64,000 nt of DNA from Arenibacter arenosicollis (GTDB lineage Bacteria; Bacteroidota; Bacteroidia; Flavobacteriales; Flavobacteriaceae), in contig NZ_JACLHY010000016.1 in NCBI RefSeq assembly GCF_014397245.1, positions 52,059 to 116,058 on the forward strand, read 5' to 3'. Positions 25,367 to 34,076 of the stretch are shown piece after piece; the first letter of the stretch is position 1; every line of letters starts with the position of its first letter. Both the position numbers and the translations under genes were made by a program. A model generated the notes under the pieces. That model did not search any database, had not been told where the DNA came from, and saw nothing but the letters and a program-made list of their open reading frames with translations.

Positions 25367-25960
25367 TTAACTAGATTCTAGTATTCTTTCAAAATAATAA
25401 TATACTTGCATAGGTCCGTAAAGTGAGTTTTCAAACCTCCAGTCGTATTTTAAAATTAATTCTGATTGAGATACATCAATTAAATATATATTATCATAAA
25501 CATAAATATTTAATTTATTTGCTTCATTTAACTCCCATTCATCAATTTCTGAATATAGGGTGCAAGTTACATTATCGTTGTAATAGCTATTCTCGTAAAC
25601 CACTCCATTATTGTTGAACTGTAAAAAGCTTAATCCGCAATCCTTATGATCGAAATCTTGAAATTCAAAATACCTTATATTCCCATCATTATTTTCATCT
25701 ATACCCAGTTTGGTGATGATCCACCTACCAACTAATAAATTTGAAGAAGAACTTTCTATTGGCATATCAATATAGGTATTAGAACTACCATCACCATCTA
25801 AAAATCCAAAATACAAACCTGTTGCATAATTGTCATTTTTTTCTCCCGGATTACCACCAGAAAATACCGGTAACTTCGGCGAATTCGGAGAATCTTTTGT
25901 ACAAGACACCATTACTATTAAAAACAAAATAGATAATGGCAATTCGACCAATTTTTTCAT
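25367..25960 (-). CDS. Lipocalin-like lipoprotein
   Basis: 197 aa. Lipoprotein signal ending FLIVMVSC, lipidated Cys at ~20. The N-terminal region is Gly/Asn/Ser-rich (GGNPGEKNDNY). The C-terminal region has the GRWIITKLGIDENNDG start and repeated beta strands (LSFLQFNNNGVVYENSYY, CTLYSEIDEWELN, KLNIYVYDNIYLIDVSQSEL, QVYYYFERI), typical of secreted lipocalin-like proteins of Bacteroidota. Ligand unknown. Convergent with DUF2200 and flanked on both sides by dispersed repeats; base composition is markedly AT-rich, so recent acquisition is possible. Confidence 0.75.
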   Translation of the reverse strand: MKKLVELPLSILFLIVMVSCTKDSPNSPKLPVFSGGNPGEKNDNYATGLYFGFLDGDGSSNTYIDMPIESSSSNLLVGRWIITKLGIDENNDGNIRYFEFQDFDHKDCGLSFLQFNNNGVVYENSYYNDNVTCTLYSEIDEWELNEANKLNIYVYDNIYLIDVSQSELILKYDWRFENSLYGPMQVYYYFERILESS

Positions 25961-26050
25961 ATCTATTATTATTTTAATTAACTGTCTTAAAGTTAGTTAA
26001 AAAACGATTTCGTGATTTAGAAAGGCTGACATTTTTCTACTCCTTCTGCT

Positions 26051-26325
26051 GGTTTTATGTAGAGCAACGAAATAAAATTGTATCGATAAGTAGACGATCT
26101 ACACCTAATCTGTTCTCGATACTAAATGGCTATCGCCATTTCAATCGAACTGACGATAGAACAGCTGCACAAAGTTGCCCGATTATGAGCCCTCCCCTAC
26201 TTATTAGGGCACAATGGCCGGTCCTTTTTTAGCCGGTCTGCCGAATGCAACTTTCAACCTTGAATTTTGAACCTTTAACTTTTAACCCTTCCGTTCCAAA
26301 ATAGGCCAGCGAGAGCAAGATGCCT
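26051..26325. repeat. Compound structured repeat (copy 2) in the 539-bp gap 25961-26499
   Basis: Matches 20012-20280: AACGAAATAAAATTGTATCGA, TTCTCGATAC, the AATGGCTATCGCCATT hairpin, ACTGACGATAGAACAGCTGC, GCCCTCCCCTACT, GTGAATTTTGAAC-like text and the AGCAAGATGC tail, all in the same order. After it, 26340-26395 (GTCTGAACAATC, TTATTATCTTGATGC) resembles the promoter-like interior of the MITE-like elements and precedes the IorA gene. No gene seen in the gap. Confidence 0.75.
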
Positions 26326-26499
26326 GTCCACCGAATAAATTATGCATTGCGGTCTGAACAATCAATTTATTTATTATCTTGATGCTTAATATGGGGCAAA
26401 ACTATTCTAAATCAACCTTTTAGAACCACACAATTGGCATTACAAGCGTATCCAATTGCATGTCGCCATATGGTTCTTAAATTAATAATGATATTGCCC

Positions 26500-26961
26500 A
26501 TGGAAAAATTCACCTTAAACATCAATGACCAAAAAATAACAATTGAATGCGCTCCCGACACCCCATTATTATGGGCGCTTCGTGATCAATTGAGACTGAC
26601 CGGAACCAAATACGGTTGTGGAATAGCCGTATGTGGATCTTGTACGGTCCATTTGGACGGTACAGCAATAAGGTCGTGTAGCATACCTATTTCCGCAATC
26701 AACGATAAAGCTATTACCACCATTGAAGGGGTGGGAAAAGATAGACTTCACCCTGTACAAAAAGCATGGATTGCTGAGAACGTTCCCCAATGTGGATTTT
26801 GCCAAAGTGGCCAAATCATGTCGGCCATAGCATTATTGGAACAAAACGGAAATCCTTCAGACGCCGATATAGAACAAGCTATGTCCGGCAATATTTGTCG
26901 CTGTGGAACCTATATCCGAATTAGAAGTGCCATTAAGAACGCCGCCAAAAACAATGTGTAA
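26500..26961 (+). CDS. iorA: (2Fe-2S)-binding small subunit, isoquinoline 1-oxidoreductase alpha type
   Basis: 153 aa with two [2Fe-2S] clusters. Plant-type N-terminal cluster: C40, C45, C48, C60 ([12 protein letters not shown]). C-terminal four-helix cluster: C98, C101, C133, C135 (QCGFCQSGQ and NICRCGTY). It transfers electrons from the molybdenum centre of the next gene's product in aldehyde/aromatic hydroxylases. The ATG at 26500 ([10 protein letters not shown]) is the family start; the frame extends to 26434 without support. It ends 1 bp before the large-subunit ATG, so the two are translationally coupled. The gene name follows the Pseudomonas IorAB prototype; the substrate need not be isoquinoline. 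Confidence 0.9.
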   Translation: MEKFTLNINDQKITIECAPDTPLLWALRDQLRLTGTKYGCGIAVCGSCTVHLDGTAIRSCSIPISAINDKAITTIEGVGKDRLHPVQKAWIAENVPQCGFCQSGQIMSAIALLEQNGNPSDADIEQAMSGNICRCGTYIRIRSAIKNAAKNNV

Positions 26962-26962
26962 T

Positions 26963-29227
26963 ATGAAACCAAACCCTTCCAATAATAAACTGTTTAAAGT
27001 TAGTAGAAGAGATTTCGTGAAAATTGGGGCTTTGGGCAGCACTGGTTTGTTCCTTGGCGTTCCTTTGGGGTGCAAGCAAGATAAAAATGCATTTTTAACC
27101 GGTCGGGAAGACGCTGTTTTTGCTCCTAACGTATATATCACGATTTTGGGAACAGGGGAAGTGCAGCTCATTGCCCACCGCTCGGAAATGGGCACTGGAA
27201 TTAGAACAAGCCTACCCTTGGTCATGGCCGATGAAATGGAAGCCGATTGGACCAAAGTGAAAATAATACAGGCTGTTGGGGATGTGAAATATGGCGATCA
27301 AAATACGGACGGTTCCTATAGCGTTAGAATGTTTTATCAACCTTTAAGGGTAGCTGGCGCTACGGTGAAATTAATGTTGATGCAGGCAGCGGCCCAGGAA
27401 TGGCAAGTAGATATCTCTGAATGTAGTGCCGTAAATCATGAAATAGTCCACAGTTCGGGAAAAAGTTTGGGTTACGGATATTTGGCCGAAAAAGCCGGTG
27501 CCTTGCCCATACCAGAGGAAAATGAAATTACTTTAAAGGACTCCAAAGATTTTAAATTTATTTCCAAGGAAACGGTTATCTATGATTTAGAGGATATCGT
27601 AACGGGGAAGGCGGTCTATGGACTGGATGTACAGATTCCAGATCTTAAGGTCGCGGTCATAAAAAGAAATCCAGAGGCTGGGGCCGGAATAAAATCGTTC
27701 AACAGCGATATGGCCACTGCTATTGAAGGTGTCTCCAAAGTATATAAAATGGAGTCAACCGCATTTCCTATGGGCTATAATGCCCCGTTGGGGGGTATTG
27801 TAGTGGTGGCCAACAATACCTGGACAGCATTAAAGGCATTGGATACGGTGGAAGTGGTTTGGGATAAGGGCATAAACGCTTCCTATGACTCCAACGCCTT
27901 TATGCAACAGATGCAACGATCCGTACAGAAAGAAGGGCAGGTGAAAAGACAACAGGGTTCGGCAACCAAAGCTTTAAAAGAAGCTACCAAGGTCATAGAG
28001 TCCGATTTTTTGGTACCACATTTGGCCCATTCCCCTATGGAAACCCCTTGTGCCGTTGCACGCTGCAATGCAGATGGAACATGTGAAATATGGGCGCCGG
28101 TGCAGTCGCCACAATGGGTAAGGCAGGCAATTGCCGAAGCCTTGGGCATTGAGGAATCCGAAGTTACCATTAACGTTACCCTATTGGGAAGTGCCTTTGG
28201 CCGTAAATCCAAACCCGATTTTGTAGTGGAAGCTGCCTTGATCTCAAAAGAAATGAATACCCCCATAAAATTGTTATGGACCAGGGAAGACGATATTCAG
28301 CATGATTTTTACCATTCCAATTGCGCACAACATATAAAAGTTGGTATCGACAAAAACAATAAGGTCACTTCCTGGGTGCACCGTACGGCTTTTCCATCCA
28401 TTTCAGGTACGGCCAACGCCGATGCCAAAGGGCCTTCATCGGACGAATTGTGCATGGGCGTTTTGGACATGCCTTTCGAAATTGATAATATATCCTGTGA
28501 ATCCTTGGATGCAAAAGCGCAGATCAGAATTGGATGGCTGCGATCTGTCCACAATATCAACCATGCGTTTGCCATTGGTTCTATAGTAGATCAGGTGGCC
28601 CAGGCCAGAGAGATGGATCCCATAGACAATATGATGGATCTATTGGGCAGCGATCGTAAAATAGATTTTACCGCCCTTATGGAAGGGTTCAACAACTACA
28701 ACGTAAAATTGGAAGACTACCCATATGACACCCATCGCCTTAAGCAGGTAATACAATTGGTAAAAGAAAAATCAGGTTGGGGCAAAAGCCTTCCAGAAGG
28801 CAAAGGAATGGGGTTTGCTGCACATCGAAGCTTTCTTACTTATGTAGCCTGCGTAGTGGAAGTGGAGGTTGATGACAACAACAATATTAAAATACCAATG
28901 GTTCACTTTGCTATCGATTGTGGAGTACCAGTCAATCCGGATAGGATAAGGGCCCAATTTGAGGGAGGTGCTGCCTTTGGTGCCAGTTTGGCCTTGAAAA
29001 GTGAGATAAATGTGAAAAATGGGGCCGTTATAGAGGACAATTTCAACAACTATCTTGTGGCCCGTATTACAGATGCACCCATCAATACAGCTGTACATTT
29101 TGTGGAAAATGAAGAGAAACCCACAGGAGTTGGAGAACCCCCTGTTCCCCCGTTTATACCGGCACTTTGCAATGCCATTTTTATGGCGACCGGAAAAAGG
29201 ATCACGAGATTGCCAATAAAGTTATAG
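26963..29227 (+). CDS. iorB: Molybdopterin-binding large subunit, isoquinoline 1-oxidoreductase beta type
   Basis: 754 aa of the xanthine dehydrogenase/aldehyde oxidase group. Residues 14-22 (SRRDFVKIG, R15/R16) form a twin-arginine signal, followed by a lipobox-like LGC at C37, so it is exported folded and may be lipid-anchored. Mo-cofactor regions follow, and the active-site Glu is E725 in GVGEPPVPP. With IorA it hydroxylates an aldehyde or N-heteroaromatic using water; electrons usually pass to a cytochrome c, and none is adjacent. I chose 26963 (MKPNPSNN) over 26903 and 26954 because it follows the iorA stop directly and keeps the signal N-terminal. A 1-kb repeat-rich gap follows. Confidence 0.9.
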   Translation: MKPNPSNNKLFKVSRRDFVKIGALGSTGLFLGVPLGCKQDKNAFLTGREDAVFAPNVYITILGTGEVQLIAHRSEMGTGIRTSLPLVMADEMEADWTKVKIIQAVGDVKYGDQNTDGSYSVRMFYQPLRVAGATVKLMLMQAAAQEWQVDISECSAVNHEIVHSSGKSLGYGYLAEKAGALPIPEENEITLKDSKDFKFISKETVIYDLEDIVTGKAVYGLDVQIPDLKVAVIKRNPEAGAGIKSFNSDMATAIEGVSKVYKMESTAFPMGYNAPLGGIVVVANNTWTALKALDTVEVVWDKGINASYDSNAFMQQMQRSVQKEGQVKRQQGSATKALKEATKVIESDFLVPHLAHSPMETPCAVARCNADGTCEIWAPVQSPQWVRQAIAEALGIEESEVTINVTLLGSAFGRKSKPDFVVEAALISKEMNTPIKLLWTREDDIQHDFYHSNCAQHIKVGIDKNNKVTSWVHRTAFPSISGTANADAKGPSSDELCMGVLDMPFEIDNISCESLDAKAQIRIGWLRSVHNINHAFAIGSIVDQVAQAREMDPIDNMMDLLGSDRKIDFTALMEGFNNYNVKLEDYPYDTHRLKQVIQLVKEKSGWGKSLPEGKGMGFAAHRSFLTYVACVVEVEVDDNNNIKIPMVHFAIDCGVPVNPDRIRAQFEGGAAFGASLALKSEINVKNGAVIEDNFNNYLVARITDAPINTAVHFVENEEKPTGVGEPPVPPFIPALCNAIFMATGKRITRLPIKL

Positions 29228-29337
29228 GTTTATAAGTTGTCATATTGAATGGAATCAAGAGCGCCTAACCACAAGTGTTAAGAAACTCGTCCTGTTTGGG
29301 CGGCTACCATCTTTTGGCTATTGGCTTTTAACGCTAG

Positions 29338-29548
29338 ACCCGTTCTCGATACTAAATGGCTCTAGCCTGCCCGTCACTTCAAGCCTGCCTATCGGCAGAC
29401 AGGCCCGTCACGACGTCACTTCGAGTGATTTTATGAAGAGCAACGAAATAAAATTGTATCCAGAAGTATACTAAGTACACATGACAAGTTCTATATACAA
29501 AATGGATATCGCCATTTCACTCGAACTGATGATAGAACAGCTGTTCAA
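29338..29548. repeat. Structured repeat, rearranged copy 3
   Basis: Starts with a partial unit (CCCGTTCTCGATACTAAATGGCT), then a palindromic GCCTGCCTATCGGCAGACAGG-type stretch (29384-29403). A second unit follows (GAGCAACGAAATAAAATTGT ... AATGGATATCGCCATTTC ... GATAGAACAGCTG). The parts are those of 19955-20165 and 26051-26206, but broken and reordered, which points to recombination between copies. Confidence 0.7.
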
Positions 29549-29557
29549 AGGCGCCCT

Positions 29558-29782
29558 GCTGGCGCGAGTGTCTCGCTCGTGCCAAAACAGTCATTTGTTC
29601 GGTATAAATTATTTATAGTACGATTGTTTTTCCCATAAATCTTTAGTGCAACCGTAATTAATCTAGTGAGATTTTTATAGACCCTCCGCCATATTCTTTA
29701 GGTGTTCATCCTTAATAGCAATACTCCACAATAGGACGGTACGAACATGATGCTTGTCTTCCGATAGGAGACAAGCTCCAGC
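29558..29782. mobile_element. MITE-like element, copy 3
   Basis: Left inverted repeat GCTGGCGCGAGTGTCTCGCT, continuing CGTGCC (29558-29583). The right end GGTACGAACATGATGCTTGTC ... CTCCAGC (29738-29782) carries an inserted hairpin GCTTGTC/GACAAGC. The interior (CATTTGTTCGG, AGTACGATTGTTTTT, AATCTTTAGTGCAACCGTA) aligns with 29975-30170. About 225 bp with no ORF. Confidence 0.7.
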
Positions 29783-29921
29783 GATGTATTTGAAGCCTAT
29801 GTTATAGATATGTATTTTTTGTATACTTTAATAAACTCAAAAAAAAGAGACAATCAAGTCACAATTAGTTTAGGTCAAAATAAAATATATAGTATGTGAC
29901 TTAGCGAACAATTATACAATT

Positions 29922-29970
29922 ATGAAAAAATCAATGTACAAATACCTTGTCTTTTTAGTTTTTACCGGCC
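29922..29970 (+). pseudogene. 49-bp duplicate of the DUF4019 gene start, cut off by a MITE-like element
   Basis: Bases 29922-29970 are identical to 30938-30986, the first 49 bp of the DUF4019 lipoprotein gene (ATGAAAAAATCAATG onward, MKKSMYKYLVFLVFTG). Identity stops exactly where the MITE-like copy at ~29971 starts. The rest of the gene copy is absent and the upstream flanks differ. This is a gene remnant marking a duplication or insertion event. Confidence 0.85.
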
Positions 29971-29974
29971 CCAT

Positions 29975-30170
29975 GCTGGCGCGAGCGTCACGTTCGTGCC
30001 ATAACAGGGTTACTCATAAATATAGTACGAATATTAATTCTCTATATATTTAGAGCAACCGTAGTTGTCTCAGTATAGTTCTAATACGCCTTCTGGCAAT
30101 TCCTTAAATTCGTCTTCCCTGATGGCAAAGTAATACAATAGGAAGGCACGAGCAAGATGCTCGCGCAAGC
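29975..30170. mobile_element. MITE-like element, copy 4, with clear terminal inverted repeats
   Basis: Left end GCTGGCGCGAGCGTCACGTT+CGTGCC (29975-30000); right end GGCACGAGCAAGATGCTCGC+GCAAGC (30145-30170). The right end reverse-complements to match 21 of 26 left bases. Total 196 bp, no coding capacity. The interior shares ATAGTACGA, CTCTATATATTTAGAGCAAC and the CGCCTTCTGG...AATAGGA tail with copy 3. With copies 1-3 it makes a non-autonomous family; no transposase is in the window. With 29338-29782 it accounts for most of the 1-kb gap 29228-30228. Confidence 0.75.
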
Positions 30171-30228
30171 GATGAATAAAACTACATATAAAAGACTGGT
30201 GCAACGCATAACTGAACAACAAATACGA

Positions 30229-30801
30229 ATGAACAAAATCGTAATTCTAACCTTACTATTAATAATCGGATTCATTTGCTGTAAAAATTCTGGAAAGGAT
30301 ATTGACAAACTTGAAATTGCTAAAAAATATTATAGGGCTCTGGACAATTCCGATAATACAGAAATAGCTCTTTTATTGACCGATAGCCTTGTGACAAAAG
30401 AAACCCAATATAATTATGAACAGACATTTTCTCTGGAAGAATACATGGAATGGTTGAAATGGGATTCTGTATTTGATCCAACATACTAAATCCTTGAAAT
30501 AAAGCAAGAGGTTGAAATTGTGAAAGCAAAGATTTCAAAAATCGACAAAAGAATTTCATTTCTTCACCAAGAACCAAATGTCACCAATCAAGTTATCCGA
30601 TTTGATAATGGTAAAATAATCAGTATTGAAACCACAGAATATGTTATTTTTAATGATTGGACATTTATTAAAAACAGAGATGGTATTGTAAGTTGGATTG
30701 ACGAAAATCATCCTGAATTGAATGGTTTCATACACGACCAAACAGAGACTGGAGGCTTGAAATATTTAAAAGCAATTGAATTGTATAAAAACAAAAAATA
30801 A
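30229..30801 (+). pseudogene. NTF2/SnoaL-like lipoprotein gene interrupted by in-frame TAA
   Basis: From the ATG at 30229 the frame reads a lipoprotein signal (KIVILTLLLIIGFICC), then KLEIAKKYYRALDNSDNTEIALLLTDSL (in parts; an NTF2-like opening) and WDSVFDPTY. It stops at TAA 30487-30489 and continues in the same frame as ILEIKQEVEIVKAKISKIDKR to a stop at 30799-30801. Without the stop it would be one 190-aa lipoprotein; AAA to TAA is enough to explain it. The second half alone (from 30520) would have no signal peptide. It begins 58 bp after the MITE-like copy 4. Probably a recent pseudogene. Confidence 0.78.
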
Positions 30802-30937
30802 CGTGCTACAAAACCAAATCCTGTGATAAACACCTATCCACCCCAAAAGTCATTACGTCATTAAAGCAAATTTTCTTCAATCCATAATATATATCTTGAG
30901 CTGTTGAATTGTTACCCCATAAAAAAATAATATATTC

Positions 30938-31402
30938 ATGAAAAAATCAATGTACAAATACCTTGTCTTTTTAGTTTTTACCGGCCTTTTATCCTGTAAA
31001 TCCGACCCGAAAAACGAAAAAGTGGAAAGTGTCCATCCCGCGGCAACAGTTTCCAATGACATAAAACAGGAAGTAACCCAGGATGCCACAGCATGGCTGG
31101 GATTGATTTATGACCAAAATTATTCCCAAAGTTGGGATAATGCGGCTTCCCTTTTTCAAAAAGCGGTTACAAAAGAACAATGGACGCAACAATTAAGTGG
31201 TATTGTGCCGCCCTTGGGAAAAGTGATCAGCAGGGATGTAATTTCATCGGAATACCATACCACACTACCAGGAGCACCGGATGGGGAATATATAGTTATT
31301 CAATTTAAAACCTCCTTTGAAAATAAAAATGAAAGTATTGAGACCGTCACCCAAATGAAGGATGGTGACCAATGGAAGGTATCCGGGTATTTTATAAAAT
31401 AA
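30938..31402 (+). CDS. DUF4019-family lipoprotein
   Basis: 154 aa. Lipoprotein signal with GLLSC, Cys at ~20. The mature part has the DUF4019 pattern: ATAWLGLIYDQNYSQSWDNAASLFQKAVTKEQW (in parts), PPLGKVISRDV, YIVIQFKTSFENK and a final WKVSGYFIK. The family is exported and of unknown function, in Bacteroidota often a lipid-anchored protein. Its first 49 bp occur identically at 29922. It stands between the broken NTF2-like gene and the sulfatase pair. Structure appears intact. Confidence 0.87.
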   Translation: MKKSMYKYLVFLVFTGLLSCKSDPKNEKVESVHPAATVSNDIKQEVTQDATAWLGLIYDQNYSQSWDNAASLFQKAVTKEQWTQQLSGIVPPLGKVISRDVISSEYHTTLPGAPDGEYIVIQFKTSFENKNESIETVTQMKDGDQWKVSGYFIK

Positions 31403-31496
31403 GCCACACCCCAATCCTTGTGAGACAATAAAAATAAAGCCCATTATTAGGGTGATTCGTTAAAGTCCACCTTTACCATTAAATCCTAAATAGAAC

Positions 31497-31826
31497 ATGA
31501 ACGAAACAATTACTTTAAGAAATAGCCCAAAATTGGATATTAGACTTCAAAAAGATATGTTTGAAATAGTGGACCAAATAACTCCCAATAATAATGGCAG
31601 CTATAACTATGATAGTTTAAAGGCGGTCCGATTAAAGAAAGGTTGGTTGCTTACCTTGCTAAGTTATATTCCATTTTTCTGGACAGTCCCATTTGAACCA
31701 GCATTTAGAAACAGAACACATCTTAATGTTAAATTGGCCGAAAAGACGCTAAGAATATGGTTGGTGGGTTCGGACTTGTACAAAGCGGCTAGTGTAAAGC
31801 GGGAATTGAACATGAAAAAAGTATGA
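31497..31826 (+). CDS. Small hypothetical protein coupled to sulfatase gene
   Basis: 109 aa; not recognised. It has a polar N-terminus (ITLRNSPKLDIRLQKDMFEI), then VRLKKGWLLTLLSYIPFFWTVPFEPAFRN containing one hydrophobic segment (~60-75), and a C-terminal strand LAEKTLRIWL with a basic tail. It may be a peripheral membrane protein. Its stop overlaps the sulfatase start by 4 bp (ATGA), so the two are translationally coupled. No relation to sulfatase-maturing enzymes is visible. Confidence 0.6.
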   Translation: MNETITLRNSPKLDIRLQKDMFEIVDQITPNNNGSYNYDSLKAVRLKKGWLLTLLSYIPFFWTVPFEPAFRNRTHLNVKLAEKTLRIWLVGSDLYKAASVKRELNMKKV

Positions 31827-33424
31827 TAAGAATAGCATTTTGTTTTACGGTATTATTATATATAGGCTTGGGGTTTAACGCTTCTGCACAAAACCGTCCC
31901 AATATTCTTTTTACCATTAGTGATGATCAATCATTTTTCCACACTGGATATGGAGGTTCCAACTTTATTAAAACACCAGCCTTTGATAGGGTTGCCCGTG
32001 AGGGCGTATATTTTTCCAACGCTTATGCCGGTTCTCCAGGATGCGCACCTTCCAGAAGCGCCATTATTACGGGCAGACATCATTGGCAAAATGAACAGGC
32101 CGGACAACATGCCTCAGCATGGTTAAAGAAGTATGTGCCCTTTGTGGATCTGCTTGAACAAAATGGATATGCCACAGGAAGAACAGGAAAAGGCGTTGGC
32201 CCTTTCCAATATGCCCGTACAGAAGAGGATTCACTTTGGCGAAAAAACGATGCTGCAGGAGTTTCGCATAGTAATCTTAAATATGAAGAGCAAAACGATG
32301 AGCGATTTGCCCAAGGAATTAGCAATACCAATTACTTTGGGAATTTTAGATATTTTGTAGAGAATATTAAAAAGGATAAACCATTTTTTTTCTGGTATGG
32401 GGGTTATGAACCACATAGAACCTACGAAAAAGGTTCGTGGAAAAATATGTCCAAGAAATTGGAAGATGTAGAGGTGCCCGAATTCCTACCCGATAATGAG
32501 GAAATACGGGGAGACCTATTGGATTATGCGGTTGAAATTGAGTGGTTTGATCTTCATCTTCAAAGAATGCTCGAATATTTGGAGGAAATTGGAGAATTGG
32601 AAAACACCATTGTAATCGTAACTGCCGATAATGGTATGCCATTTCCACGTGCCAAGGCCAATAGCTATGAATACGGAGTGCATGTTCCCTTTGCTGTGAG
32701 GTACCCAAAGGAATTTCCGGGAAATAGGGTTGTAGACGATCCCATTGGATTTATTGATTTGGCACCTACCATTCTCGAAATTACCAACACCTCCACCAAA
32801 GGAATGCTCCCCATTACTGGGAAAAGTATCCTTAATTTGTTACAATCCAAAGAAAGTGGTGTCTTGTCAAAAACTGAAAAAGCAGCATATTCTGGAAGGG
32901 AACGCCACTCCTCGTCCAGATATTTAAATTGGGGATATCCTCAAAGGTCTGTACGAAAAGGGGATTATCTTTTTATATGGAACATGAAACCCGAAAGGTG
33001 GCCAGCCGGTGCTCCTCAGAAGTTTGCTGAAAATGACAGCTCGCAATTGCTTCCTATGTACGGACTGGACAAAAACAATACCTACATTAATGGCGGTGCT
33101 TATACCGATATTGATGATTGCCCAACAAAAACCTTTCTTATAGAGCATCATGAGGAAGACATCATTGCACCCTATTTCGATTTAGCCGTTGACAAACGTC
33201 CAGAATTTGAACTTTACAATGCGGAGAAGGATCCTTCTTGTTTAAAAAACTTATCGGGAACACCATCAATCAAAAAGATTGAAGAGGCTTTAAAGACCGA
33301 ACTATTGAGCGAATTGAAAAAATCCAGTGACCCGCGTATTGTAGGCCCGAATACGGAAATATTTGATAGCTATAAGCGTTATTCCCCAATGAGAAAGTTC
33401 CCAAAACCCGGTTCAGTCAATTGA
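31823..33424 (+). CDS. Type I sulfatase, secreted (N-sulfoglucosamine sulfohydrolase-like)
   Basis: 533 aa. Signal peptide 1-23 (LGFNASAQ). N-terminal alkaline-phosphatase-like domain with metal-binding D34/D35 (ISDDQS) and the sulfatase signature GCAPSRSAIITGRH, where C74 (C-x-P-S-R) would be converted to formylglycine. Further metal residues occur in VTADNGMPFPR. It resembles the family S1 group near heparan N-sulfatase (S1_8) rather than arylsulfatase A. Activation needs an anaerobic-type (anSME) or FGE enzyme, not present here. It probably removes sulfate from algal or animal glycans outside the cell. Coupled with the 109-aa gene; followed by the repeat array. Confidence 0.92.
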   Translation: MIRIAFCFTVLLYIGLGFNASAQNRPNILFTISDDQSFFHTGYGGSNFIKTPAFDRVAREGVYFSNAYAGSPGCAPSRSAIITGRHHWQNEQAGQHASAWLKKYVPFVDLLEQNGYATGRTGKGVGPFQYARTEEDSLWRKNDAAGVSHSNLKYEEQNDERFAQGISNTNYFGNFRYFVENIKKDKPFFFWYGGYEPHRTYEKGSWKNMSKKLEDVEVPEFLPDNEEIRGDLLDYAVEIEWFDLHLQRMLEYLEEIGELENTIVIVTADNGMPFPRAKANSYEYGVHVPFAVRYPKEFPGNRVVDDPIGFIDLAPTILEITNTSTKGMLPITGKSILNLLQSKESGVLSKTEKAAYSGRERHSSSRYLNWGYPQRSVRKGDYLFIWNMKPERWPAGAPQKFAENDSSQLLPMYGLDKNNTYINGGAYTDIDDCPTKTFLIEHHEEDIIAPYFDLAVDKRPEFELYNAEKDPSCLKNLSGTPSIKKIEEALKTELLSELKKSSDPRIVGPNTEIFDSYKRYSPMRKFPKPGSVN

Positions 33425-34076
33425 TGAGAATAACAATTGAGATAGACGCATGGGAAACTAGAACTCTTTGCTACTAGAACTCAGATACTAGACCGCTGAA
33501 CTCTTGGCTCCAAACTATTGGCTAATGCCACTTACTTTTTGCCAACTGACTAAGGAATAAGGAATAAGTAATTAGACACTTCGCACTAGAACCTAGATAC
33601 TAGACTTTTTTTTGTCTTGGCTCTAGTCTCTAAACTCTTGGTTCCATACTATTGGCTAATGGCTATTGCCTTTTGGCTCTGACTACTGAAAACTTAATAC
33701 TGAATTCTGTCCACTGACTCTTGGCTCTTGCCTTTAGATTCCTGTCCCCATACTATTGGCTAATGGCTATTGCCTTTTGCCAAATGACTAAGAAATAAGG
33801 AATAAGTAGCTAGACAACTTCGCTACTAGAACCTAGATACTAAACTTTTTTTTGTGCGGGCTCTAGTCTCTAGACTCTTGATTCCATACTATTGGCTAAT
33901 GCCTCTTGCCTTTTGCCTACTGATTAAGAATCAGAAGCTAGACCACTTCGCTACAAGAACCTAGATACTAGACTTTTTTTTGTCTTGGCTCTAGTCTCTA
34001 AACTCTTGGTTCCATAATATTGGCTAATGCCTCTTGCCTTTTGCCTACCGAAAACTATTTACTGCTGAACAGCATC
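33425..34076 (+). repeat. Repeat array A (CTAGATACTAGAC family), 652 bp without genes
   Basis: Holds three full and one degenerate copies of a core AGAACCTAGATACTAGAC followed by a run of T, at ~33588, 33828, 33956 (degenerate 33476). Each is preceded by an ACTTCGC(A/T)ACTAGA-type stretch and followed by GGCTCTAGTCTCTA, ACTCTTGGTTCCAT, ATTGGCTAATG and TTGCCTTTTG. Part of each unit is an imperfect inverted repeat (AGATACTAGAC/CTCTAGTCTCT). The same family forms array B at 35098-35650, on the far side of the cyclase gene. I see no gene here. Confidence 0.85.

Noticed and set aside
27883..28266. Long antisense frame inside iorB
   Set aside because: It is a shadow of the coding frame; the plus-strand protein has clear molybdoenzyme motifs. 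The same applies to the antisense frames opposite the MocA gene, sulfatase and PLP decarboxylase.
29922..30001. Functional small exported peptide gene at the duplicated DUF4019 start
   Set aside because: After the 49-bp duplicate the frame runs into the inverted repeat of the MITE-like element; it is best read as a remnant.
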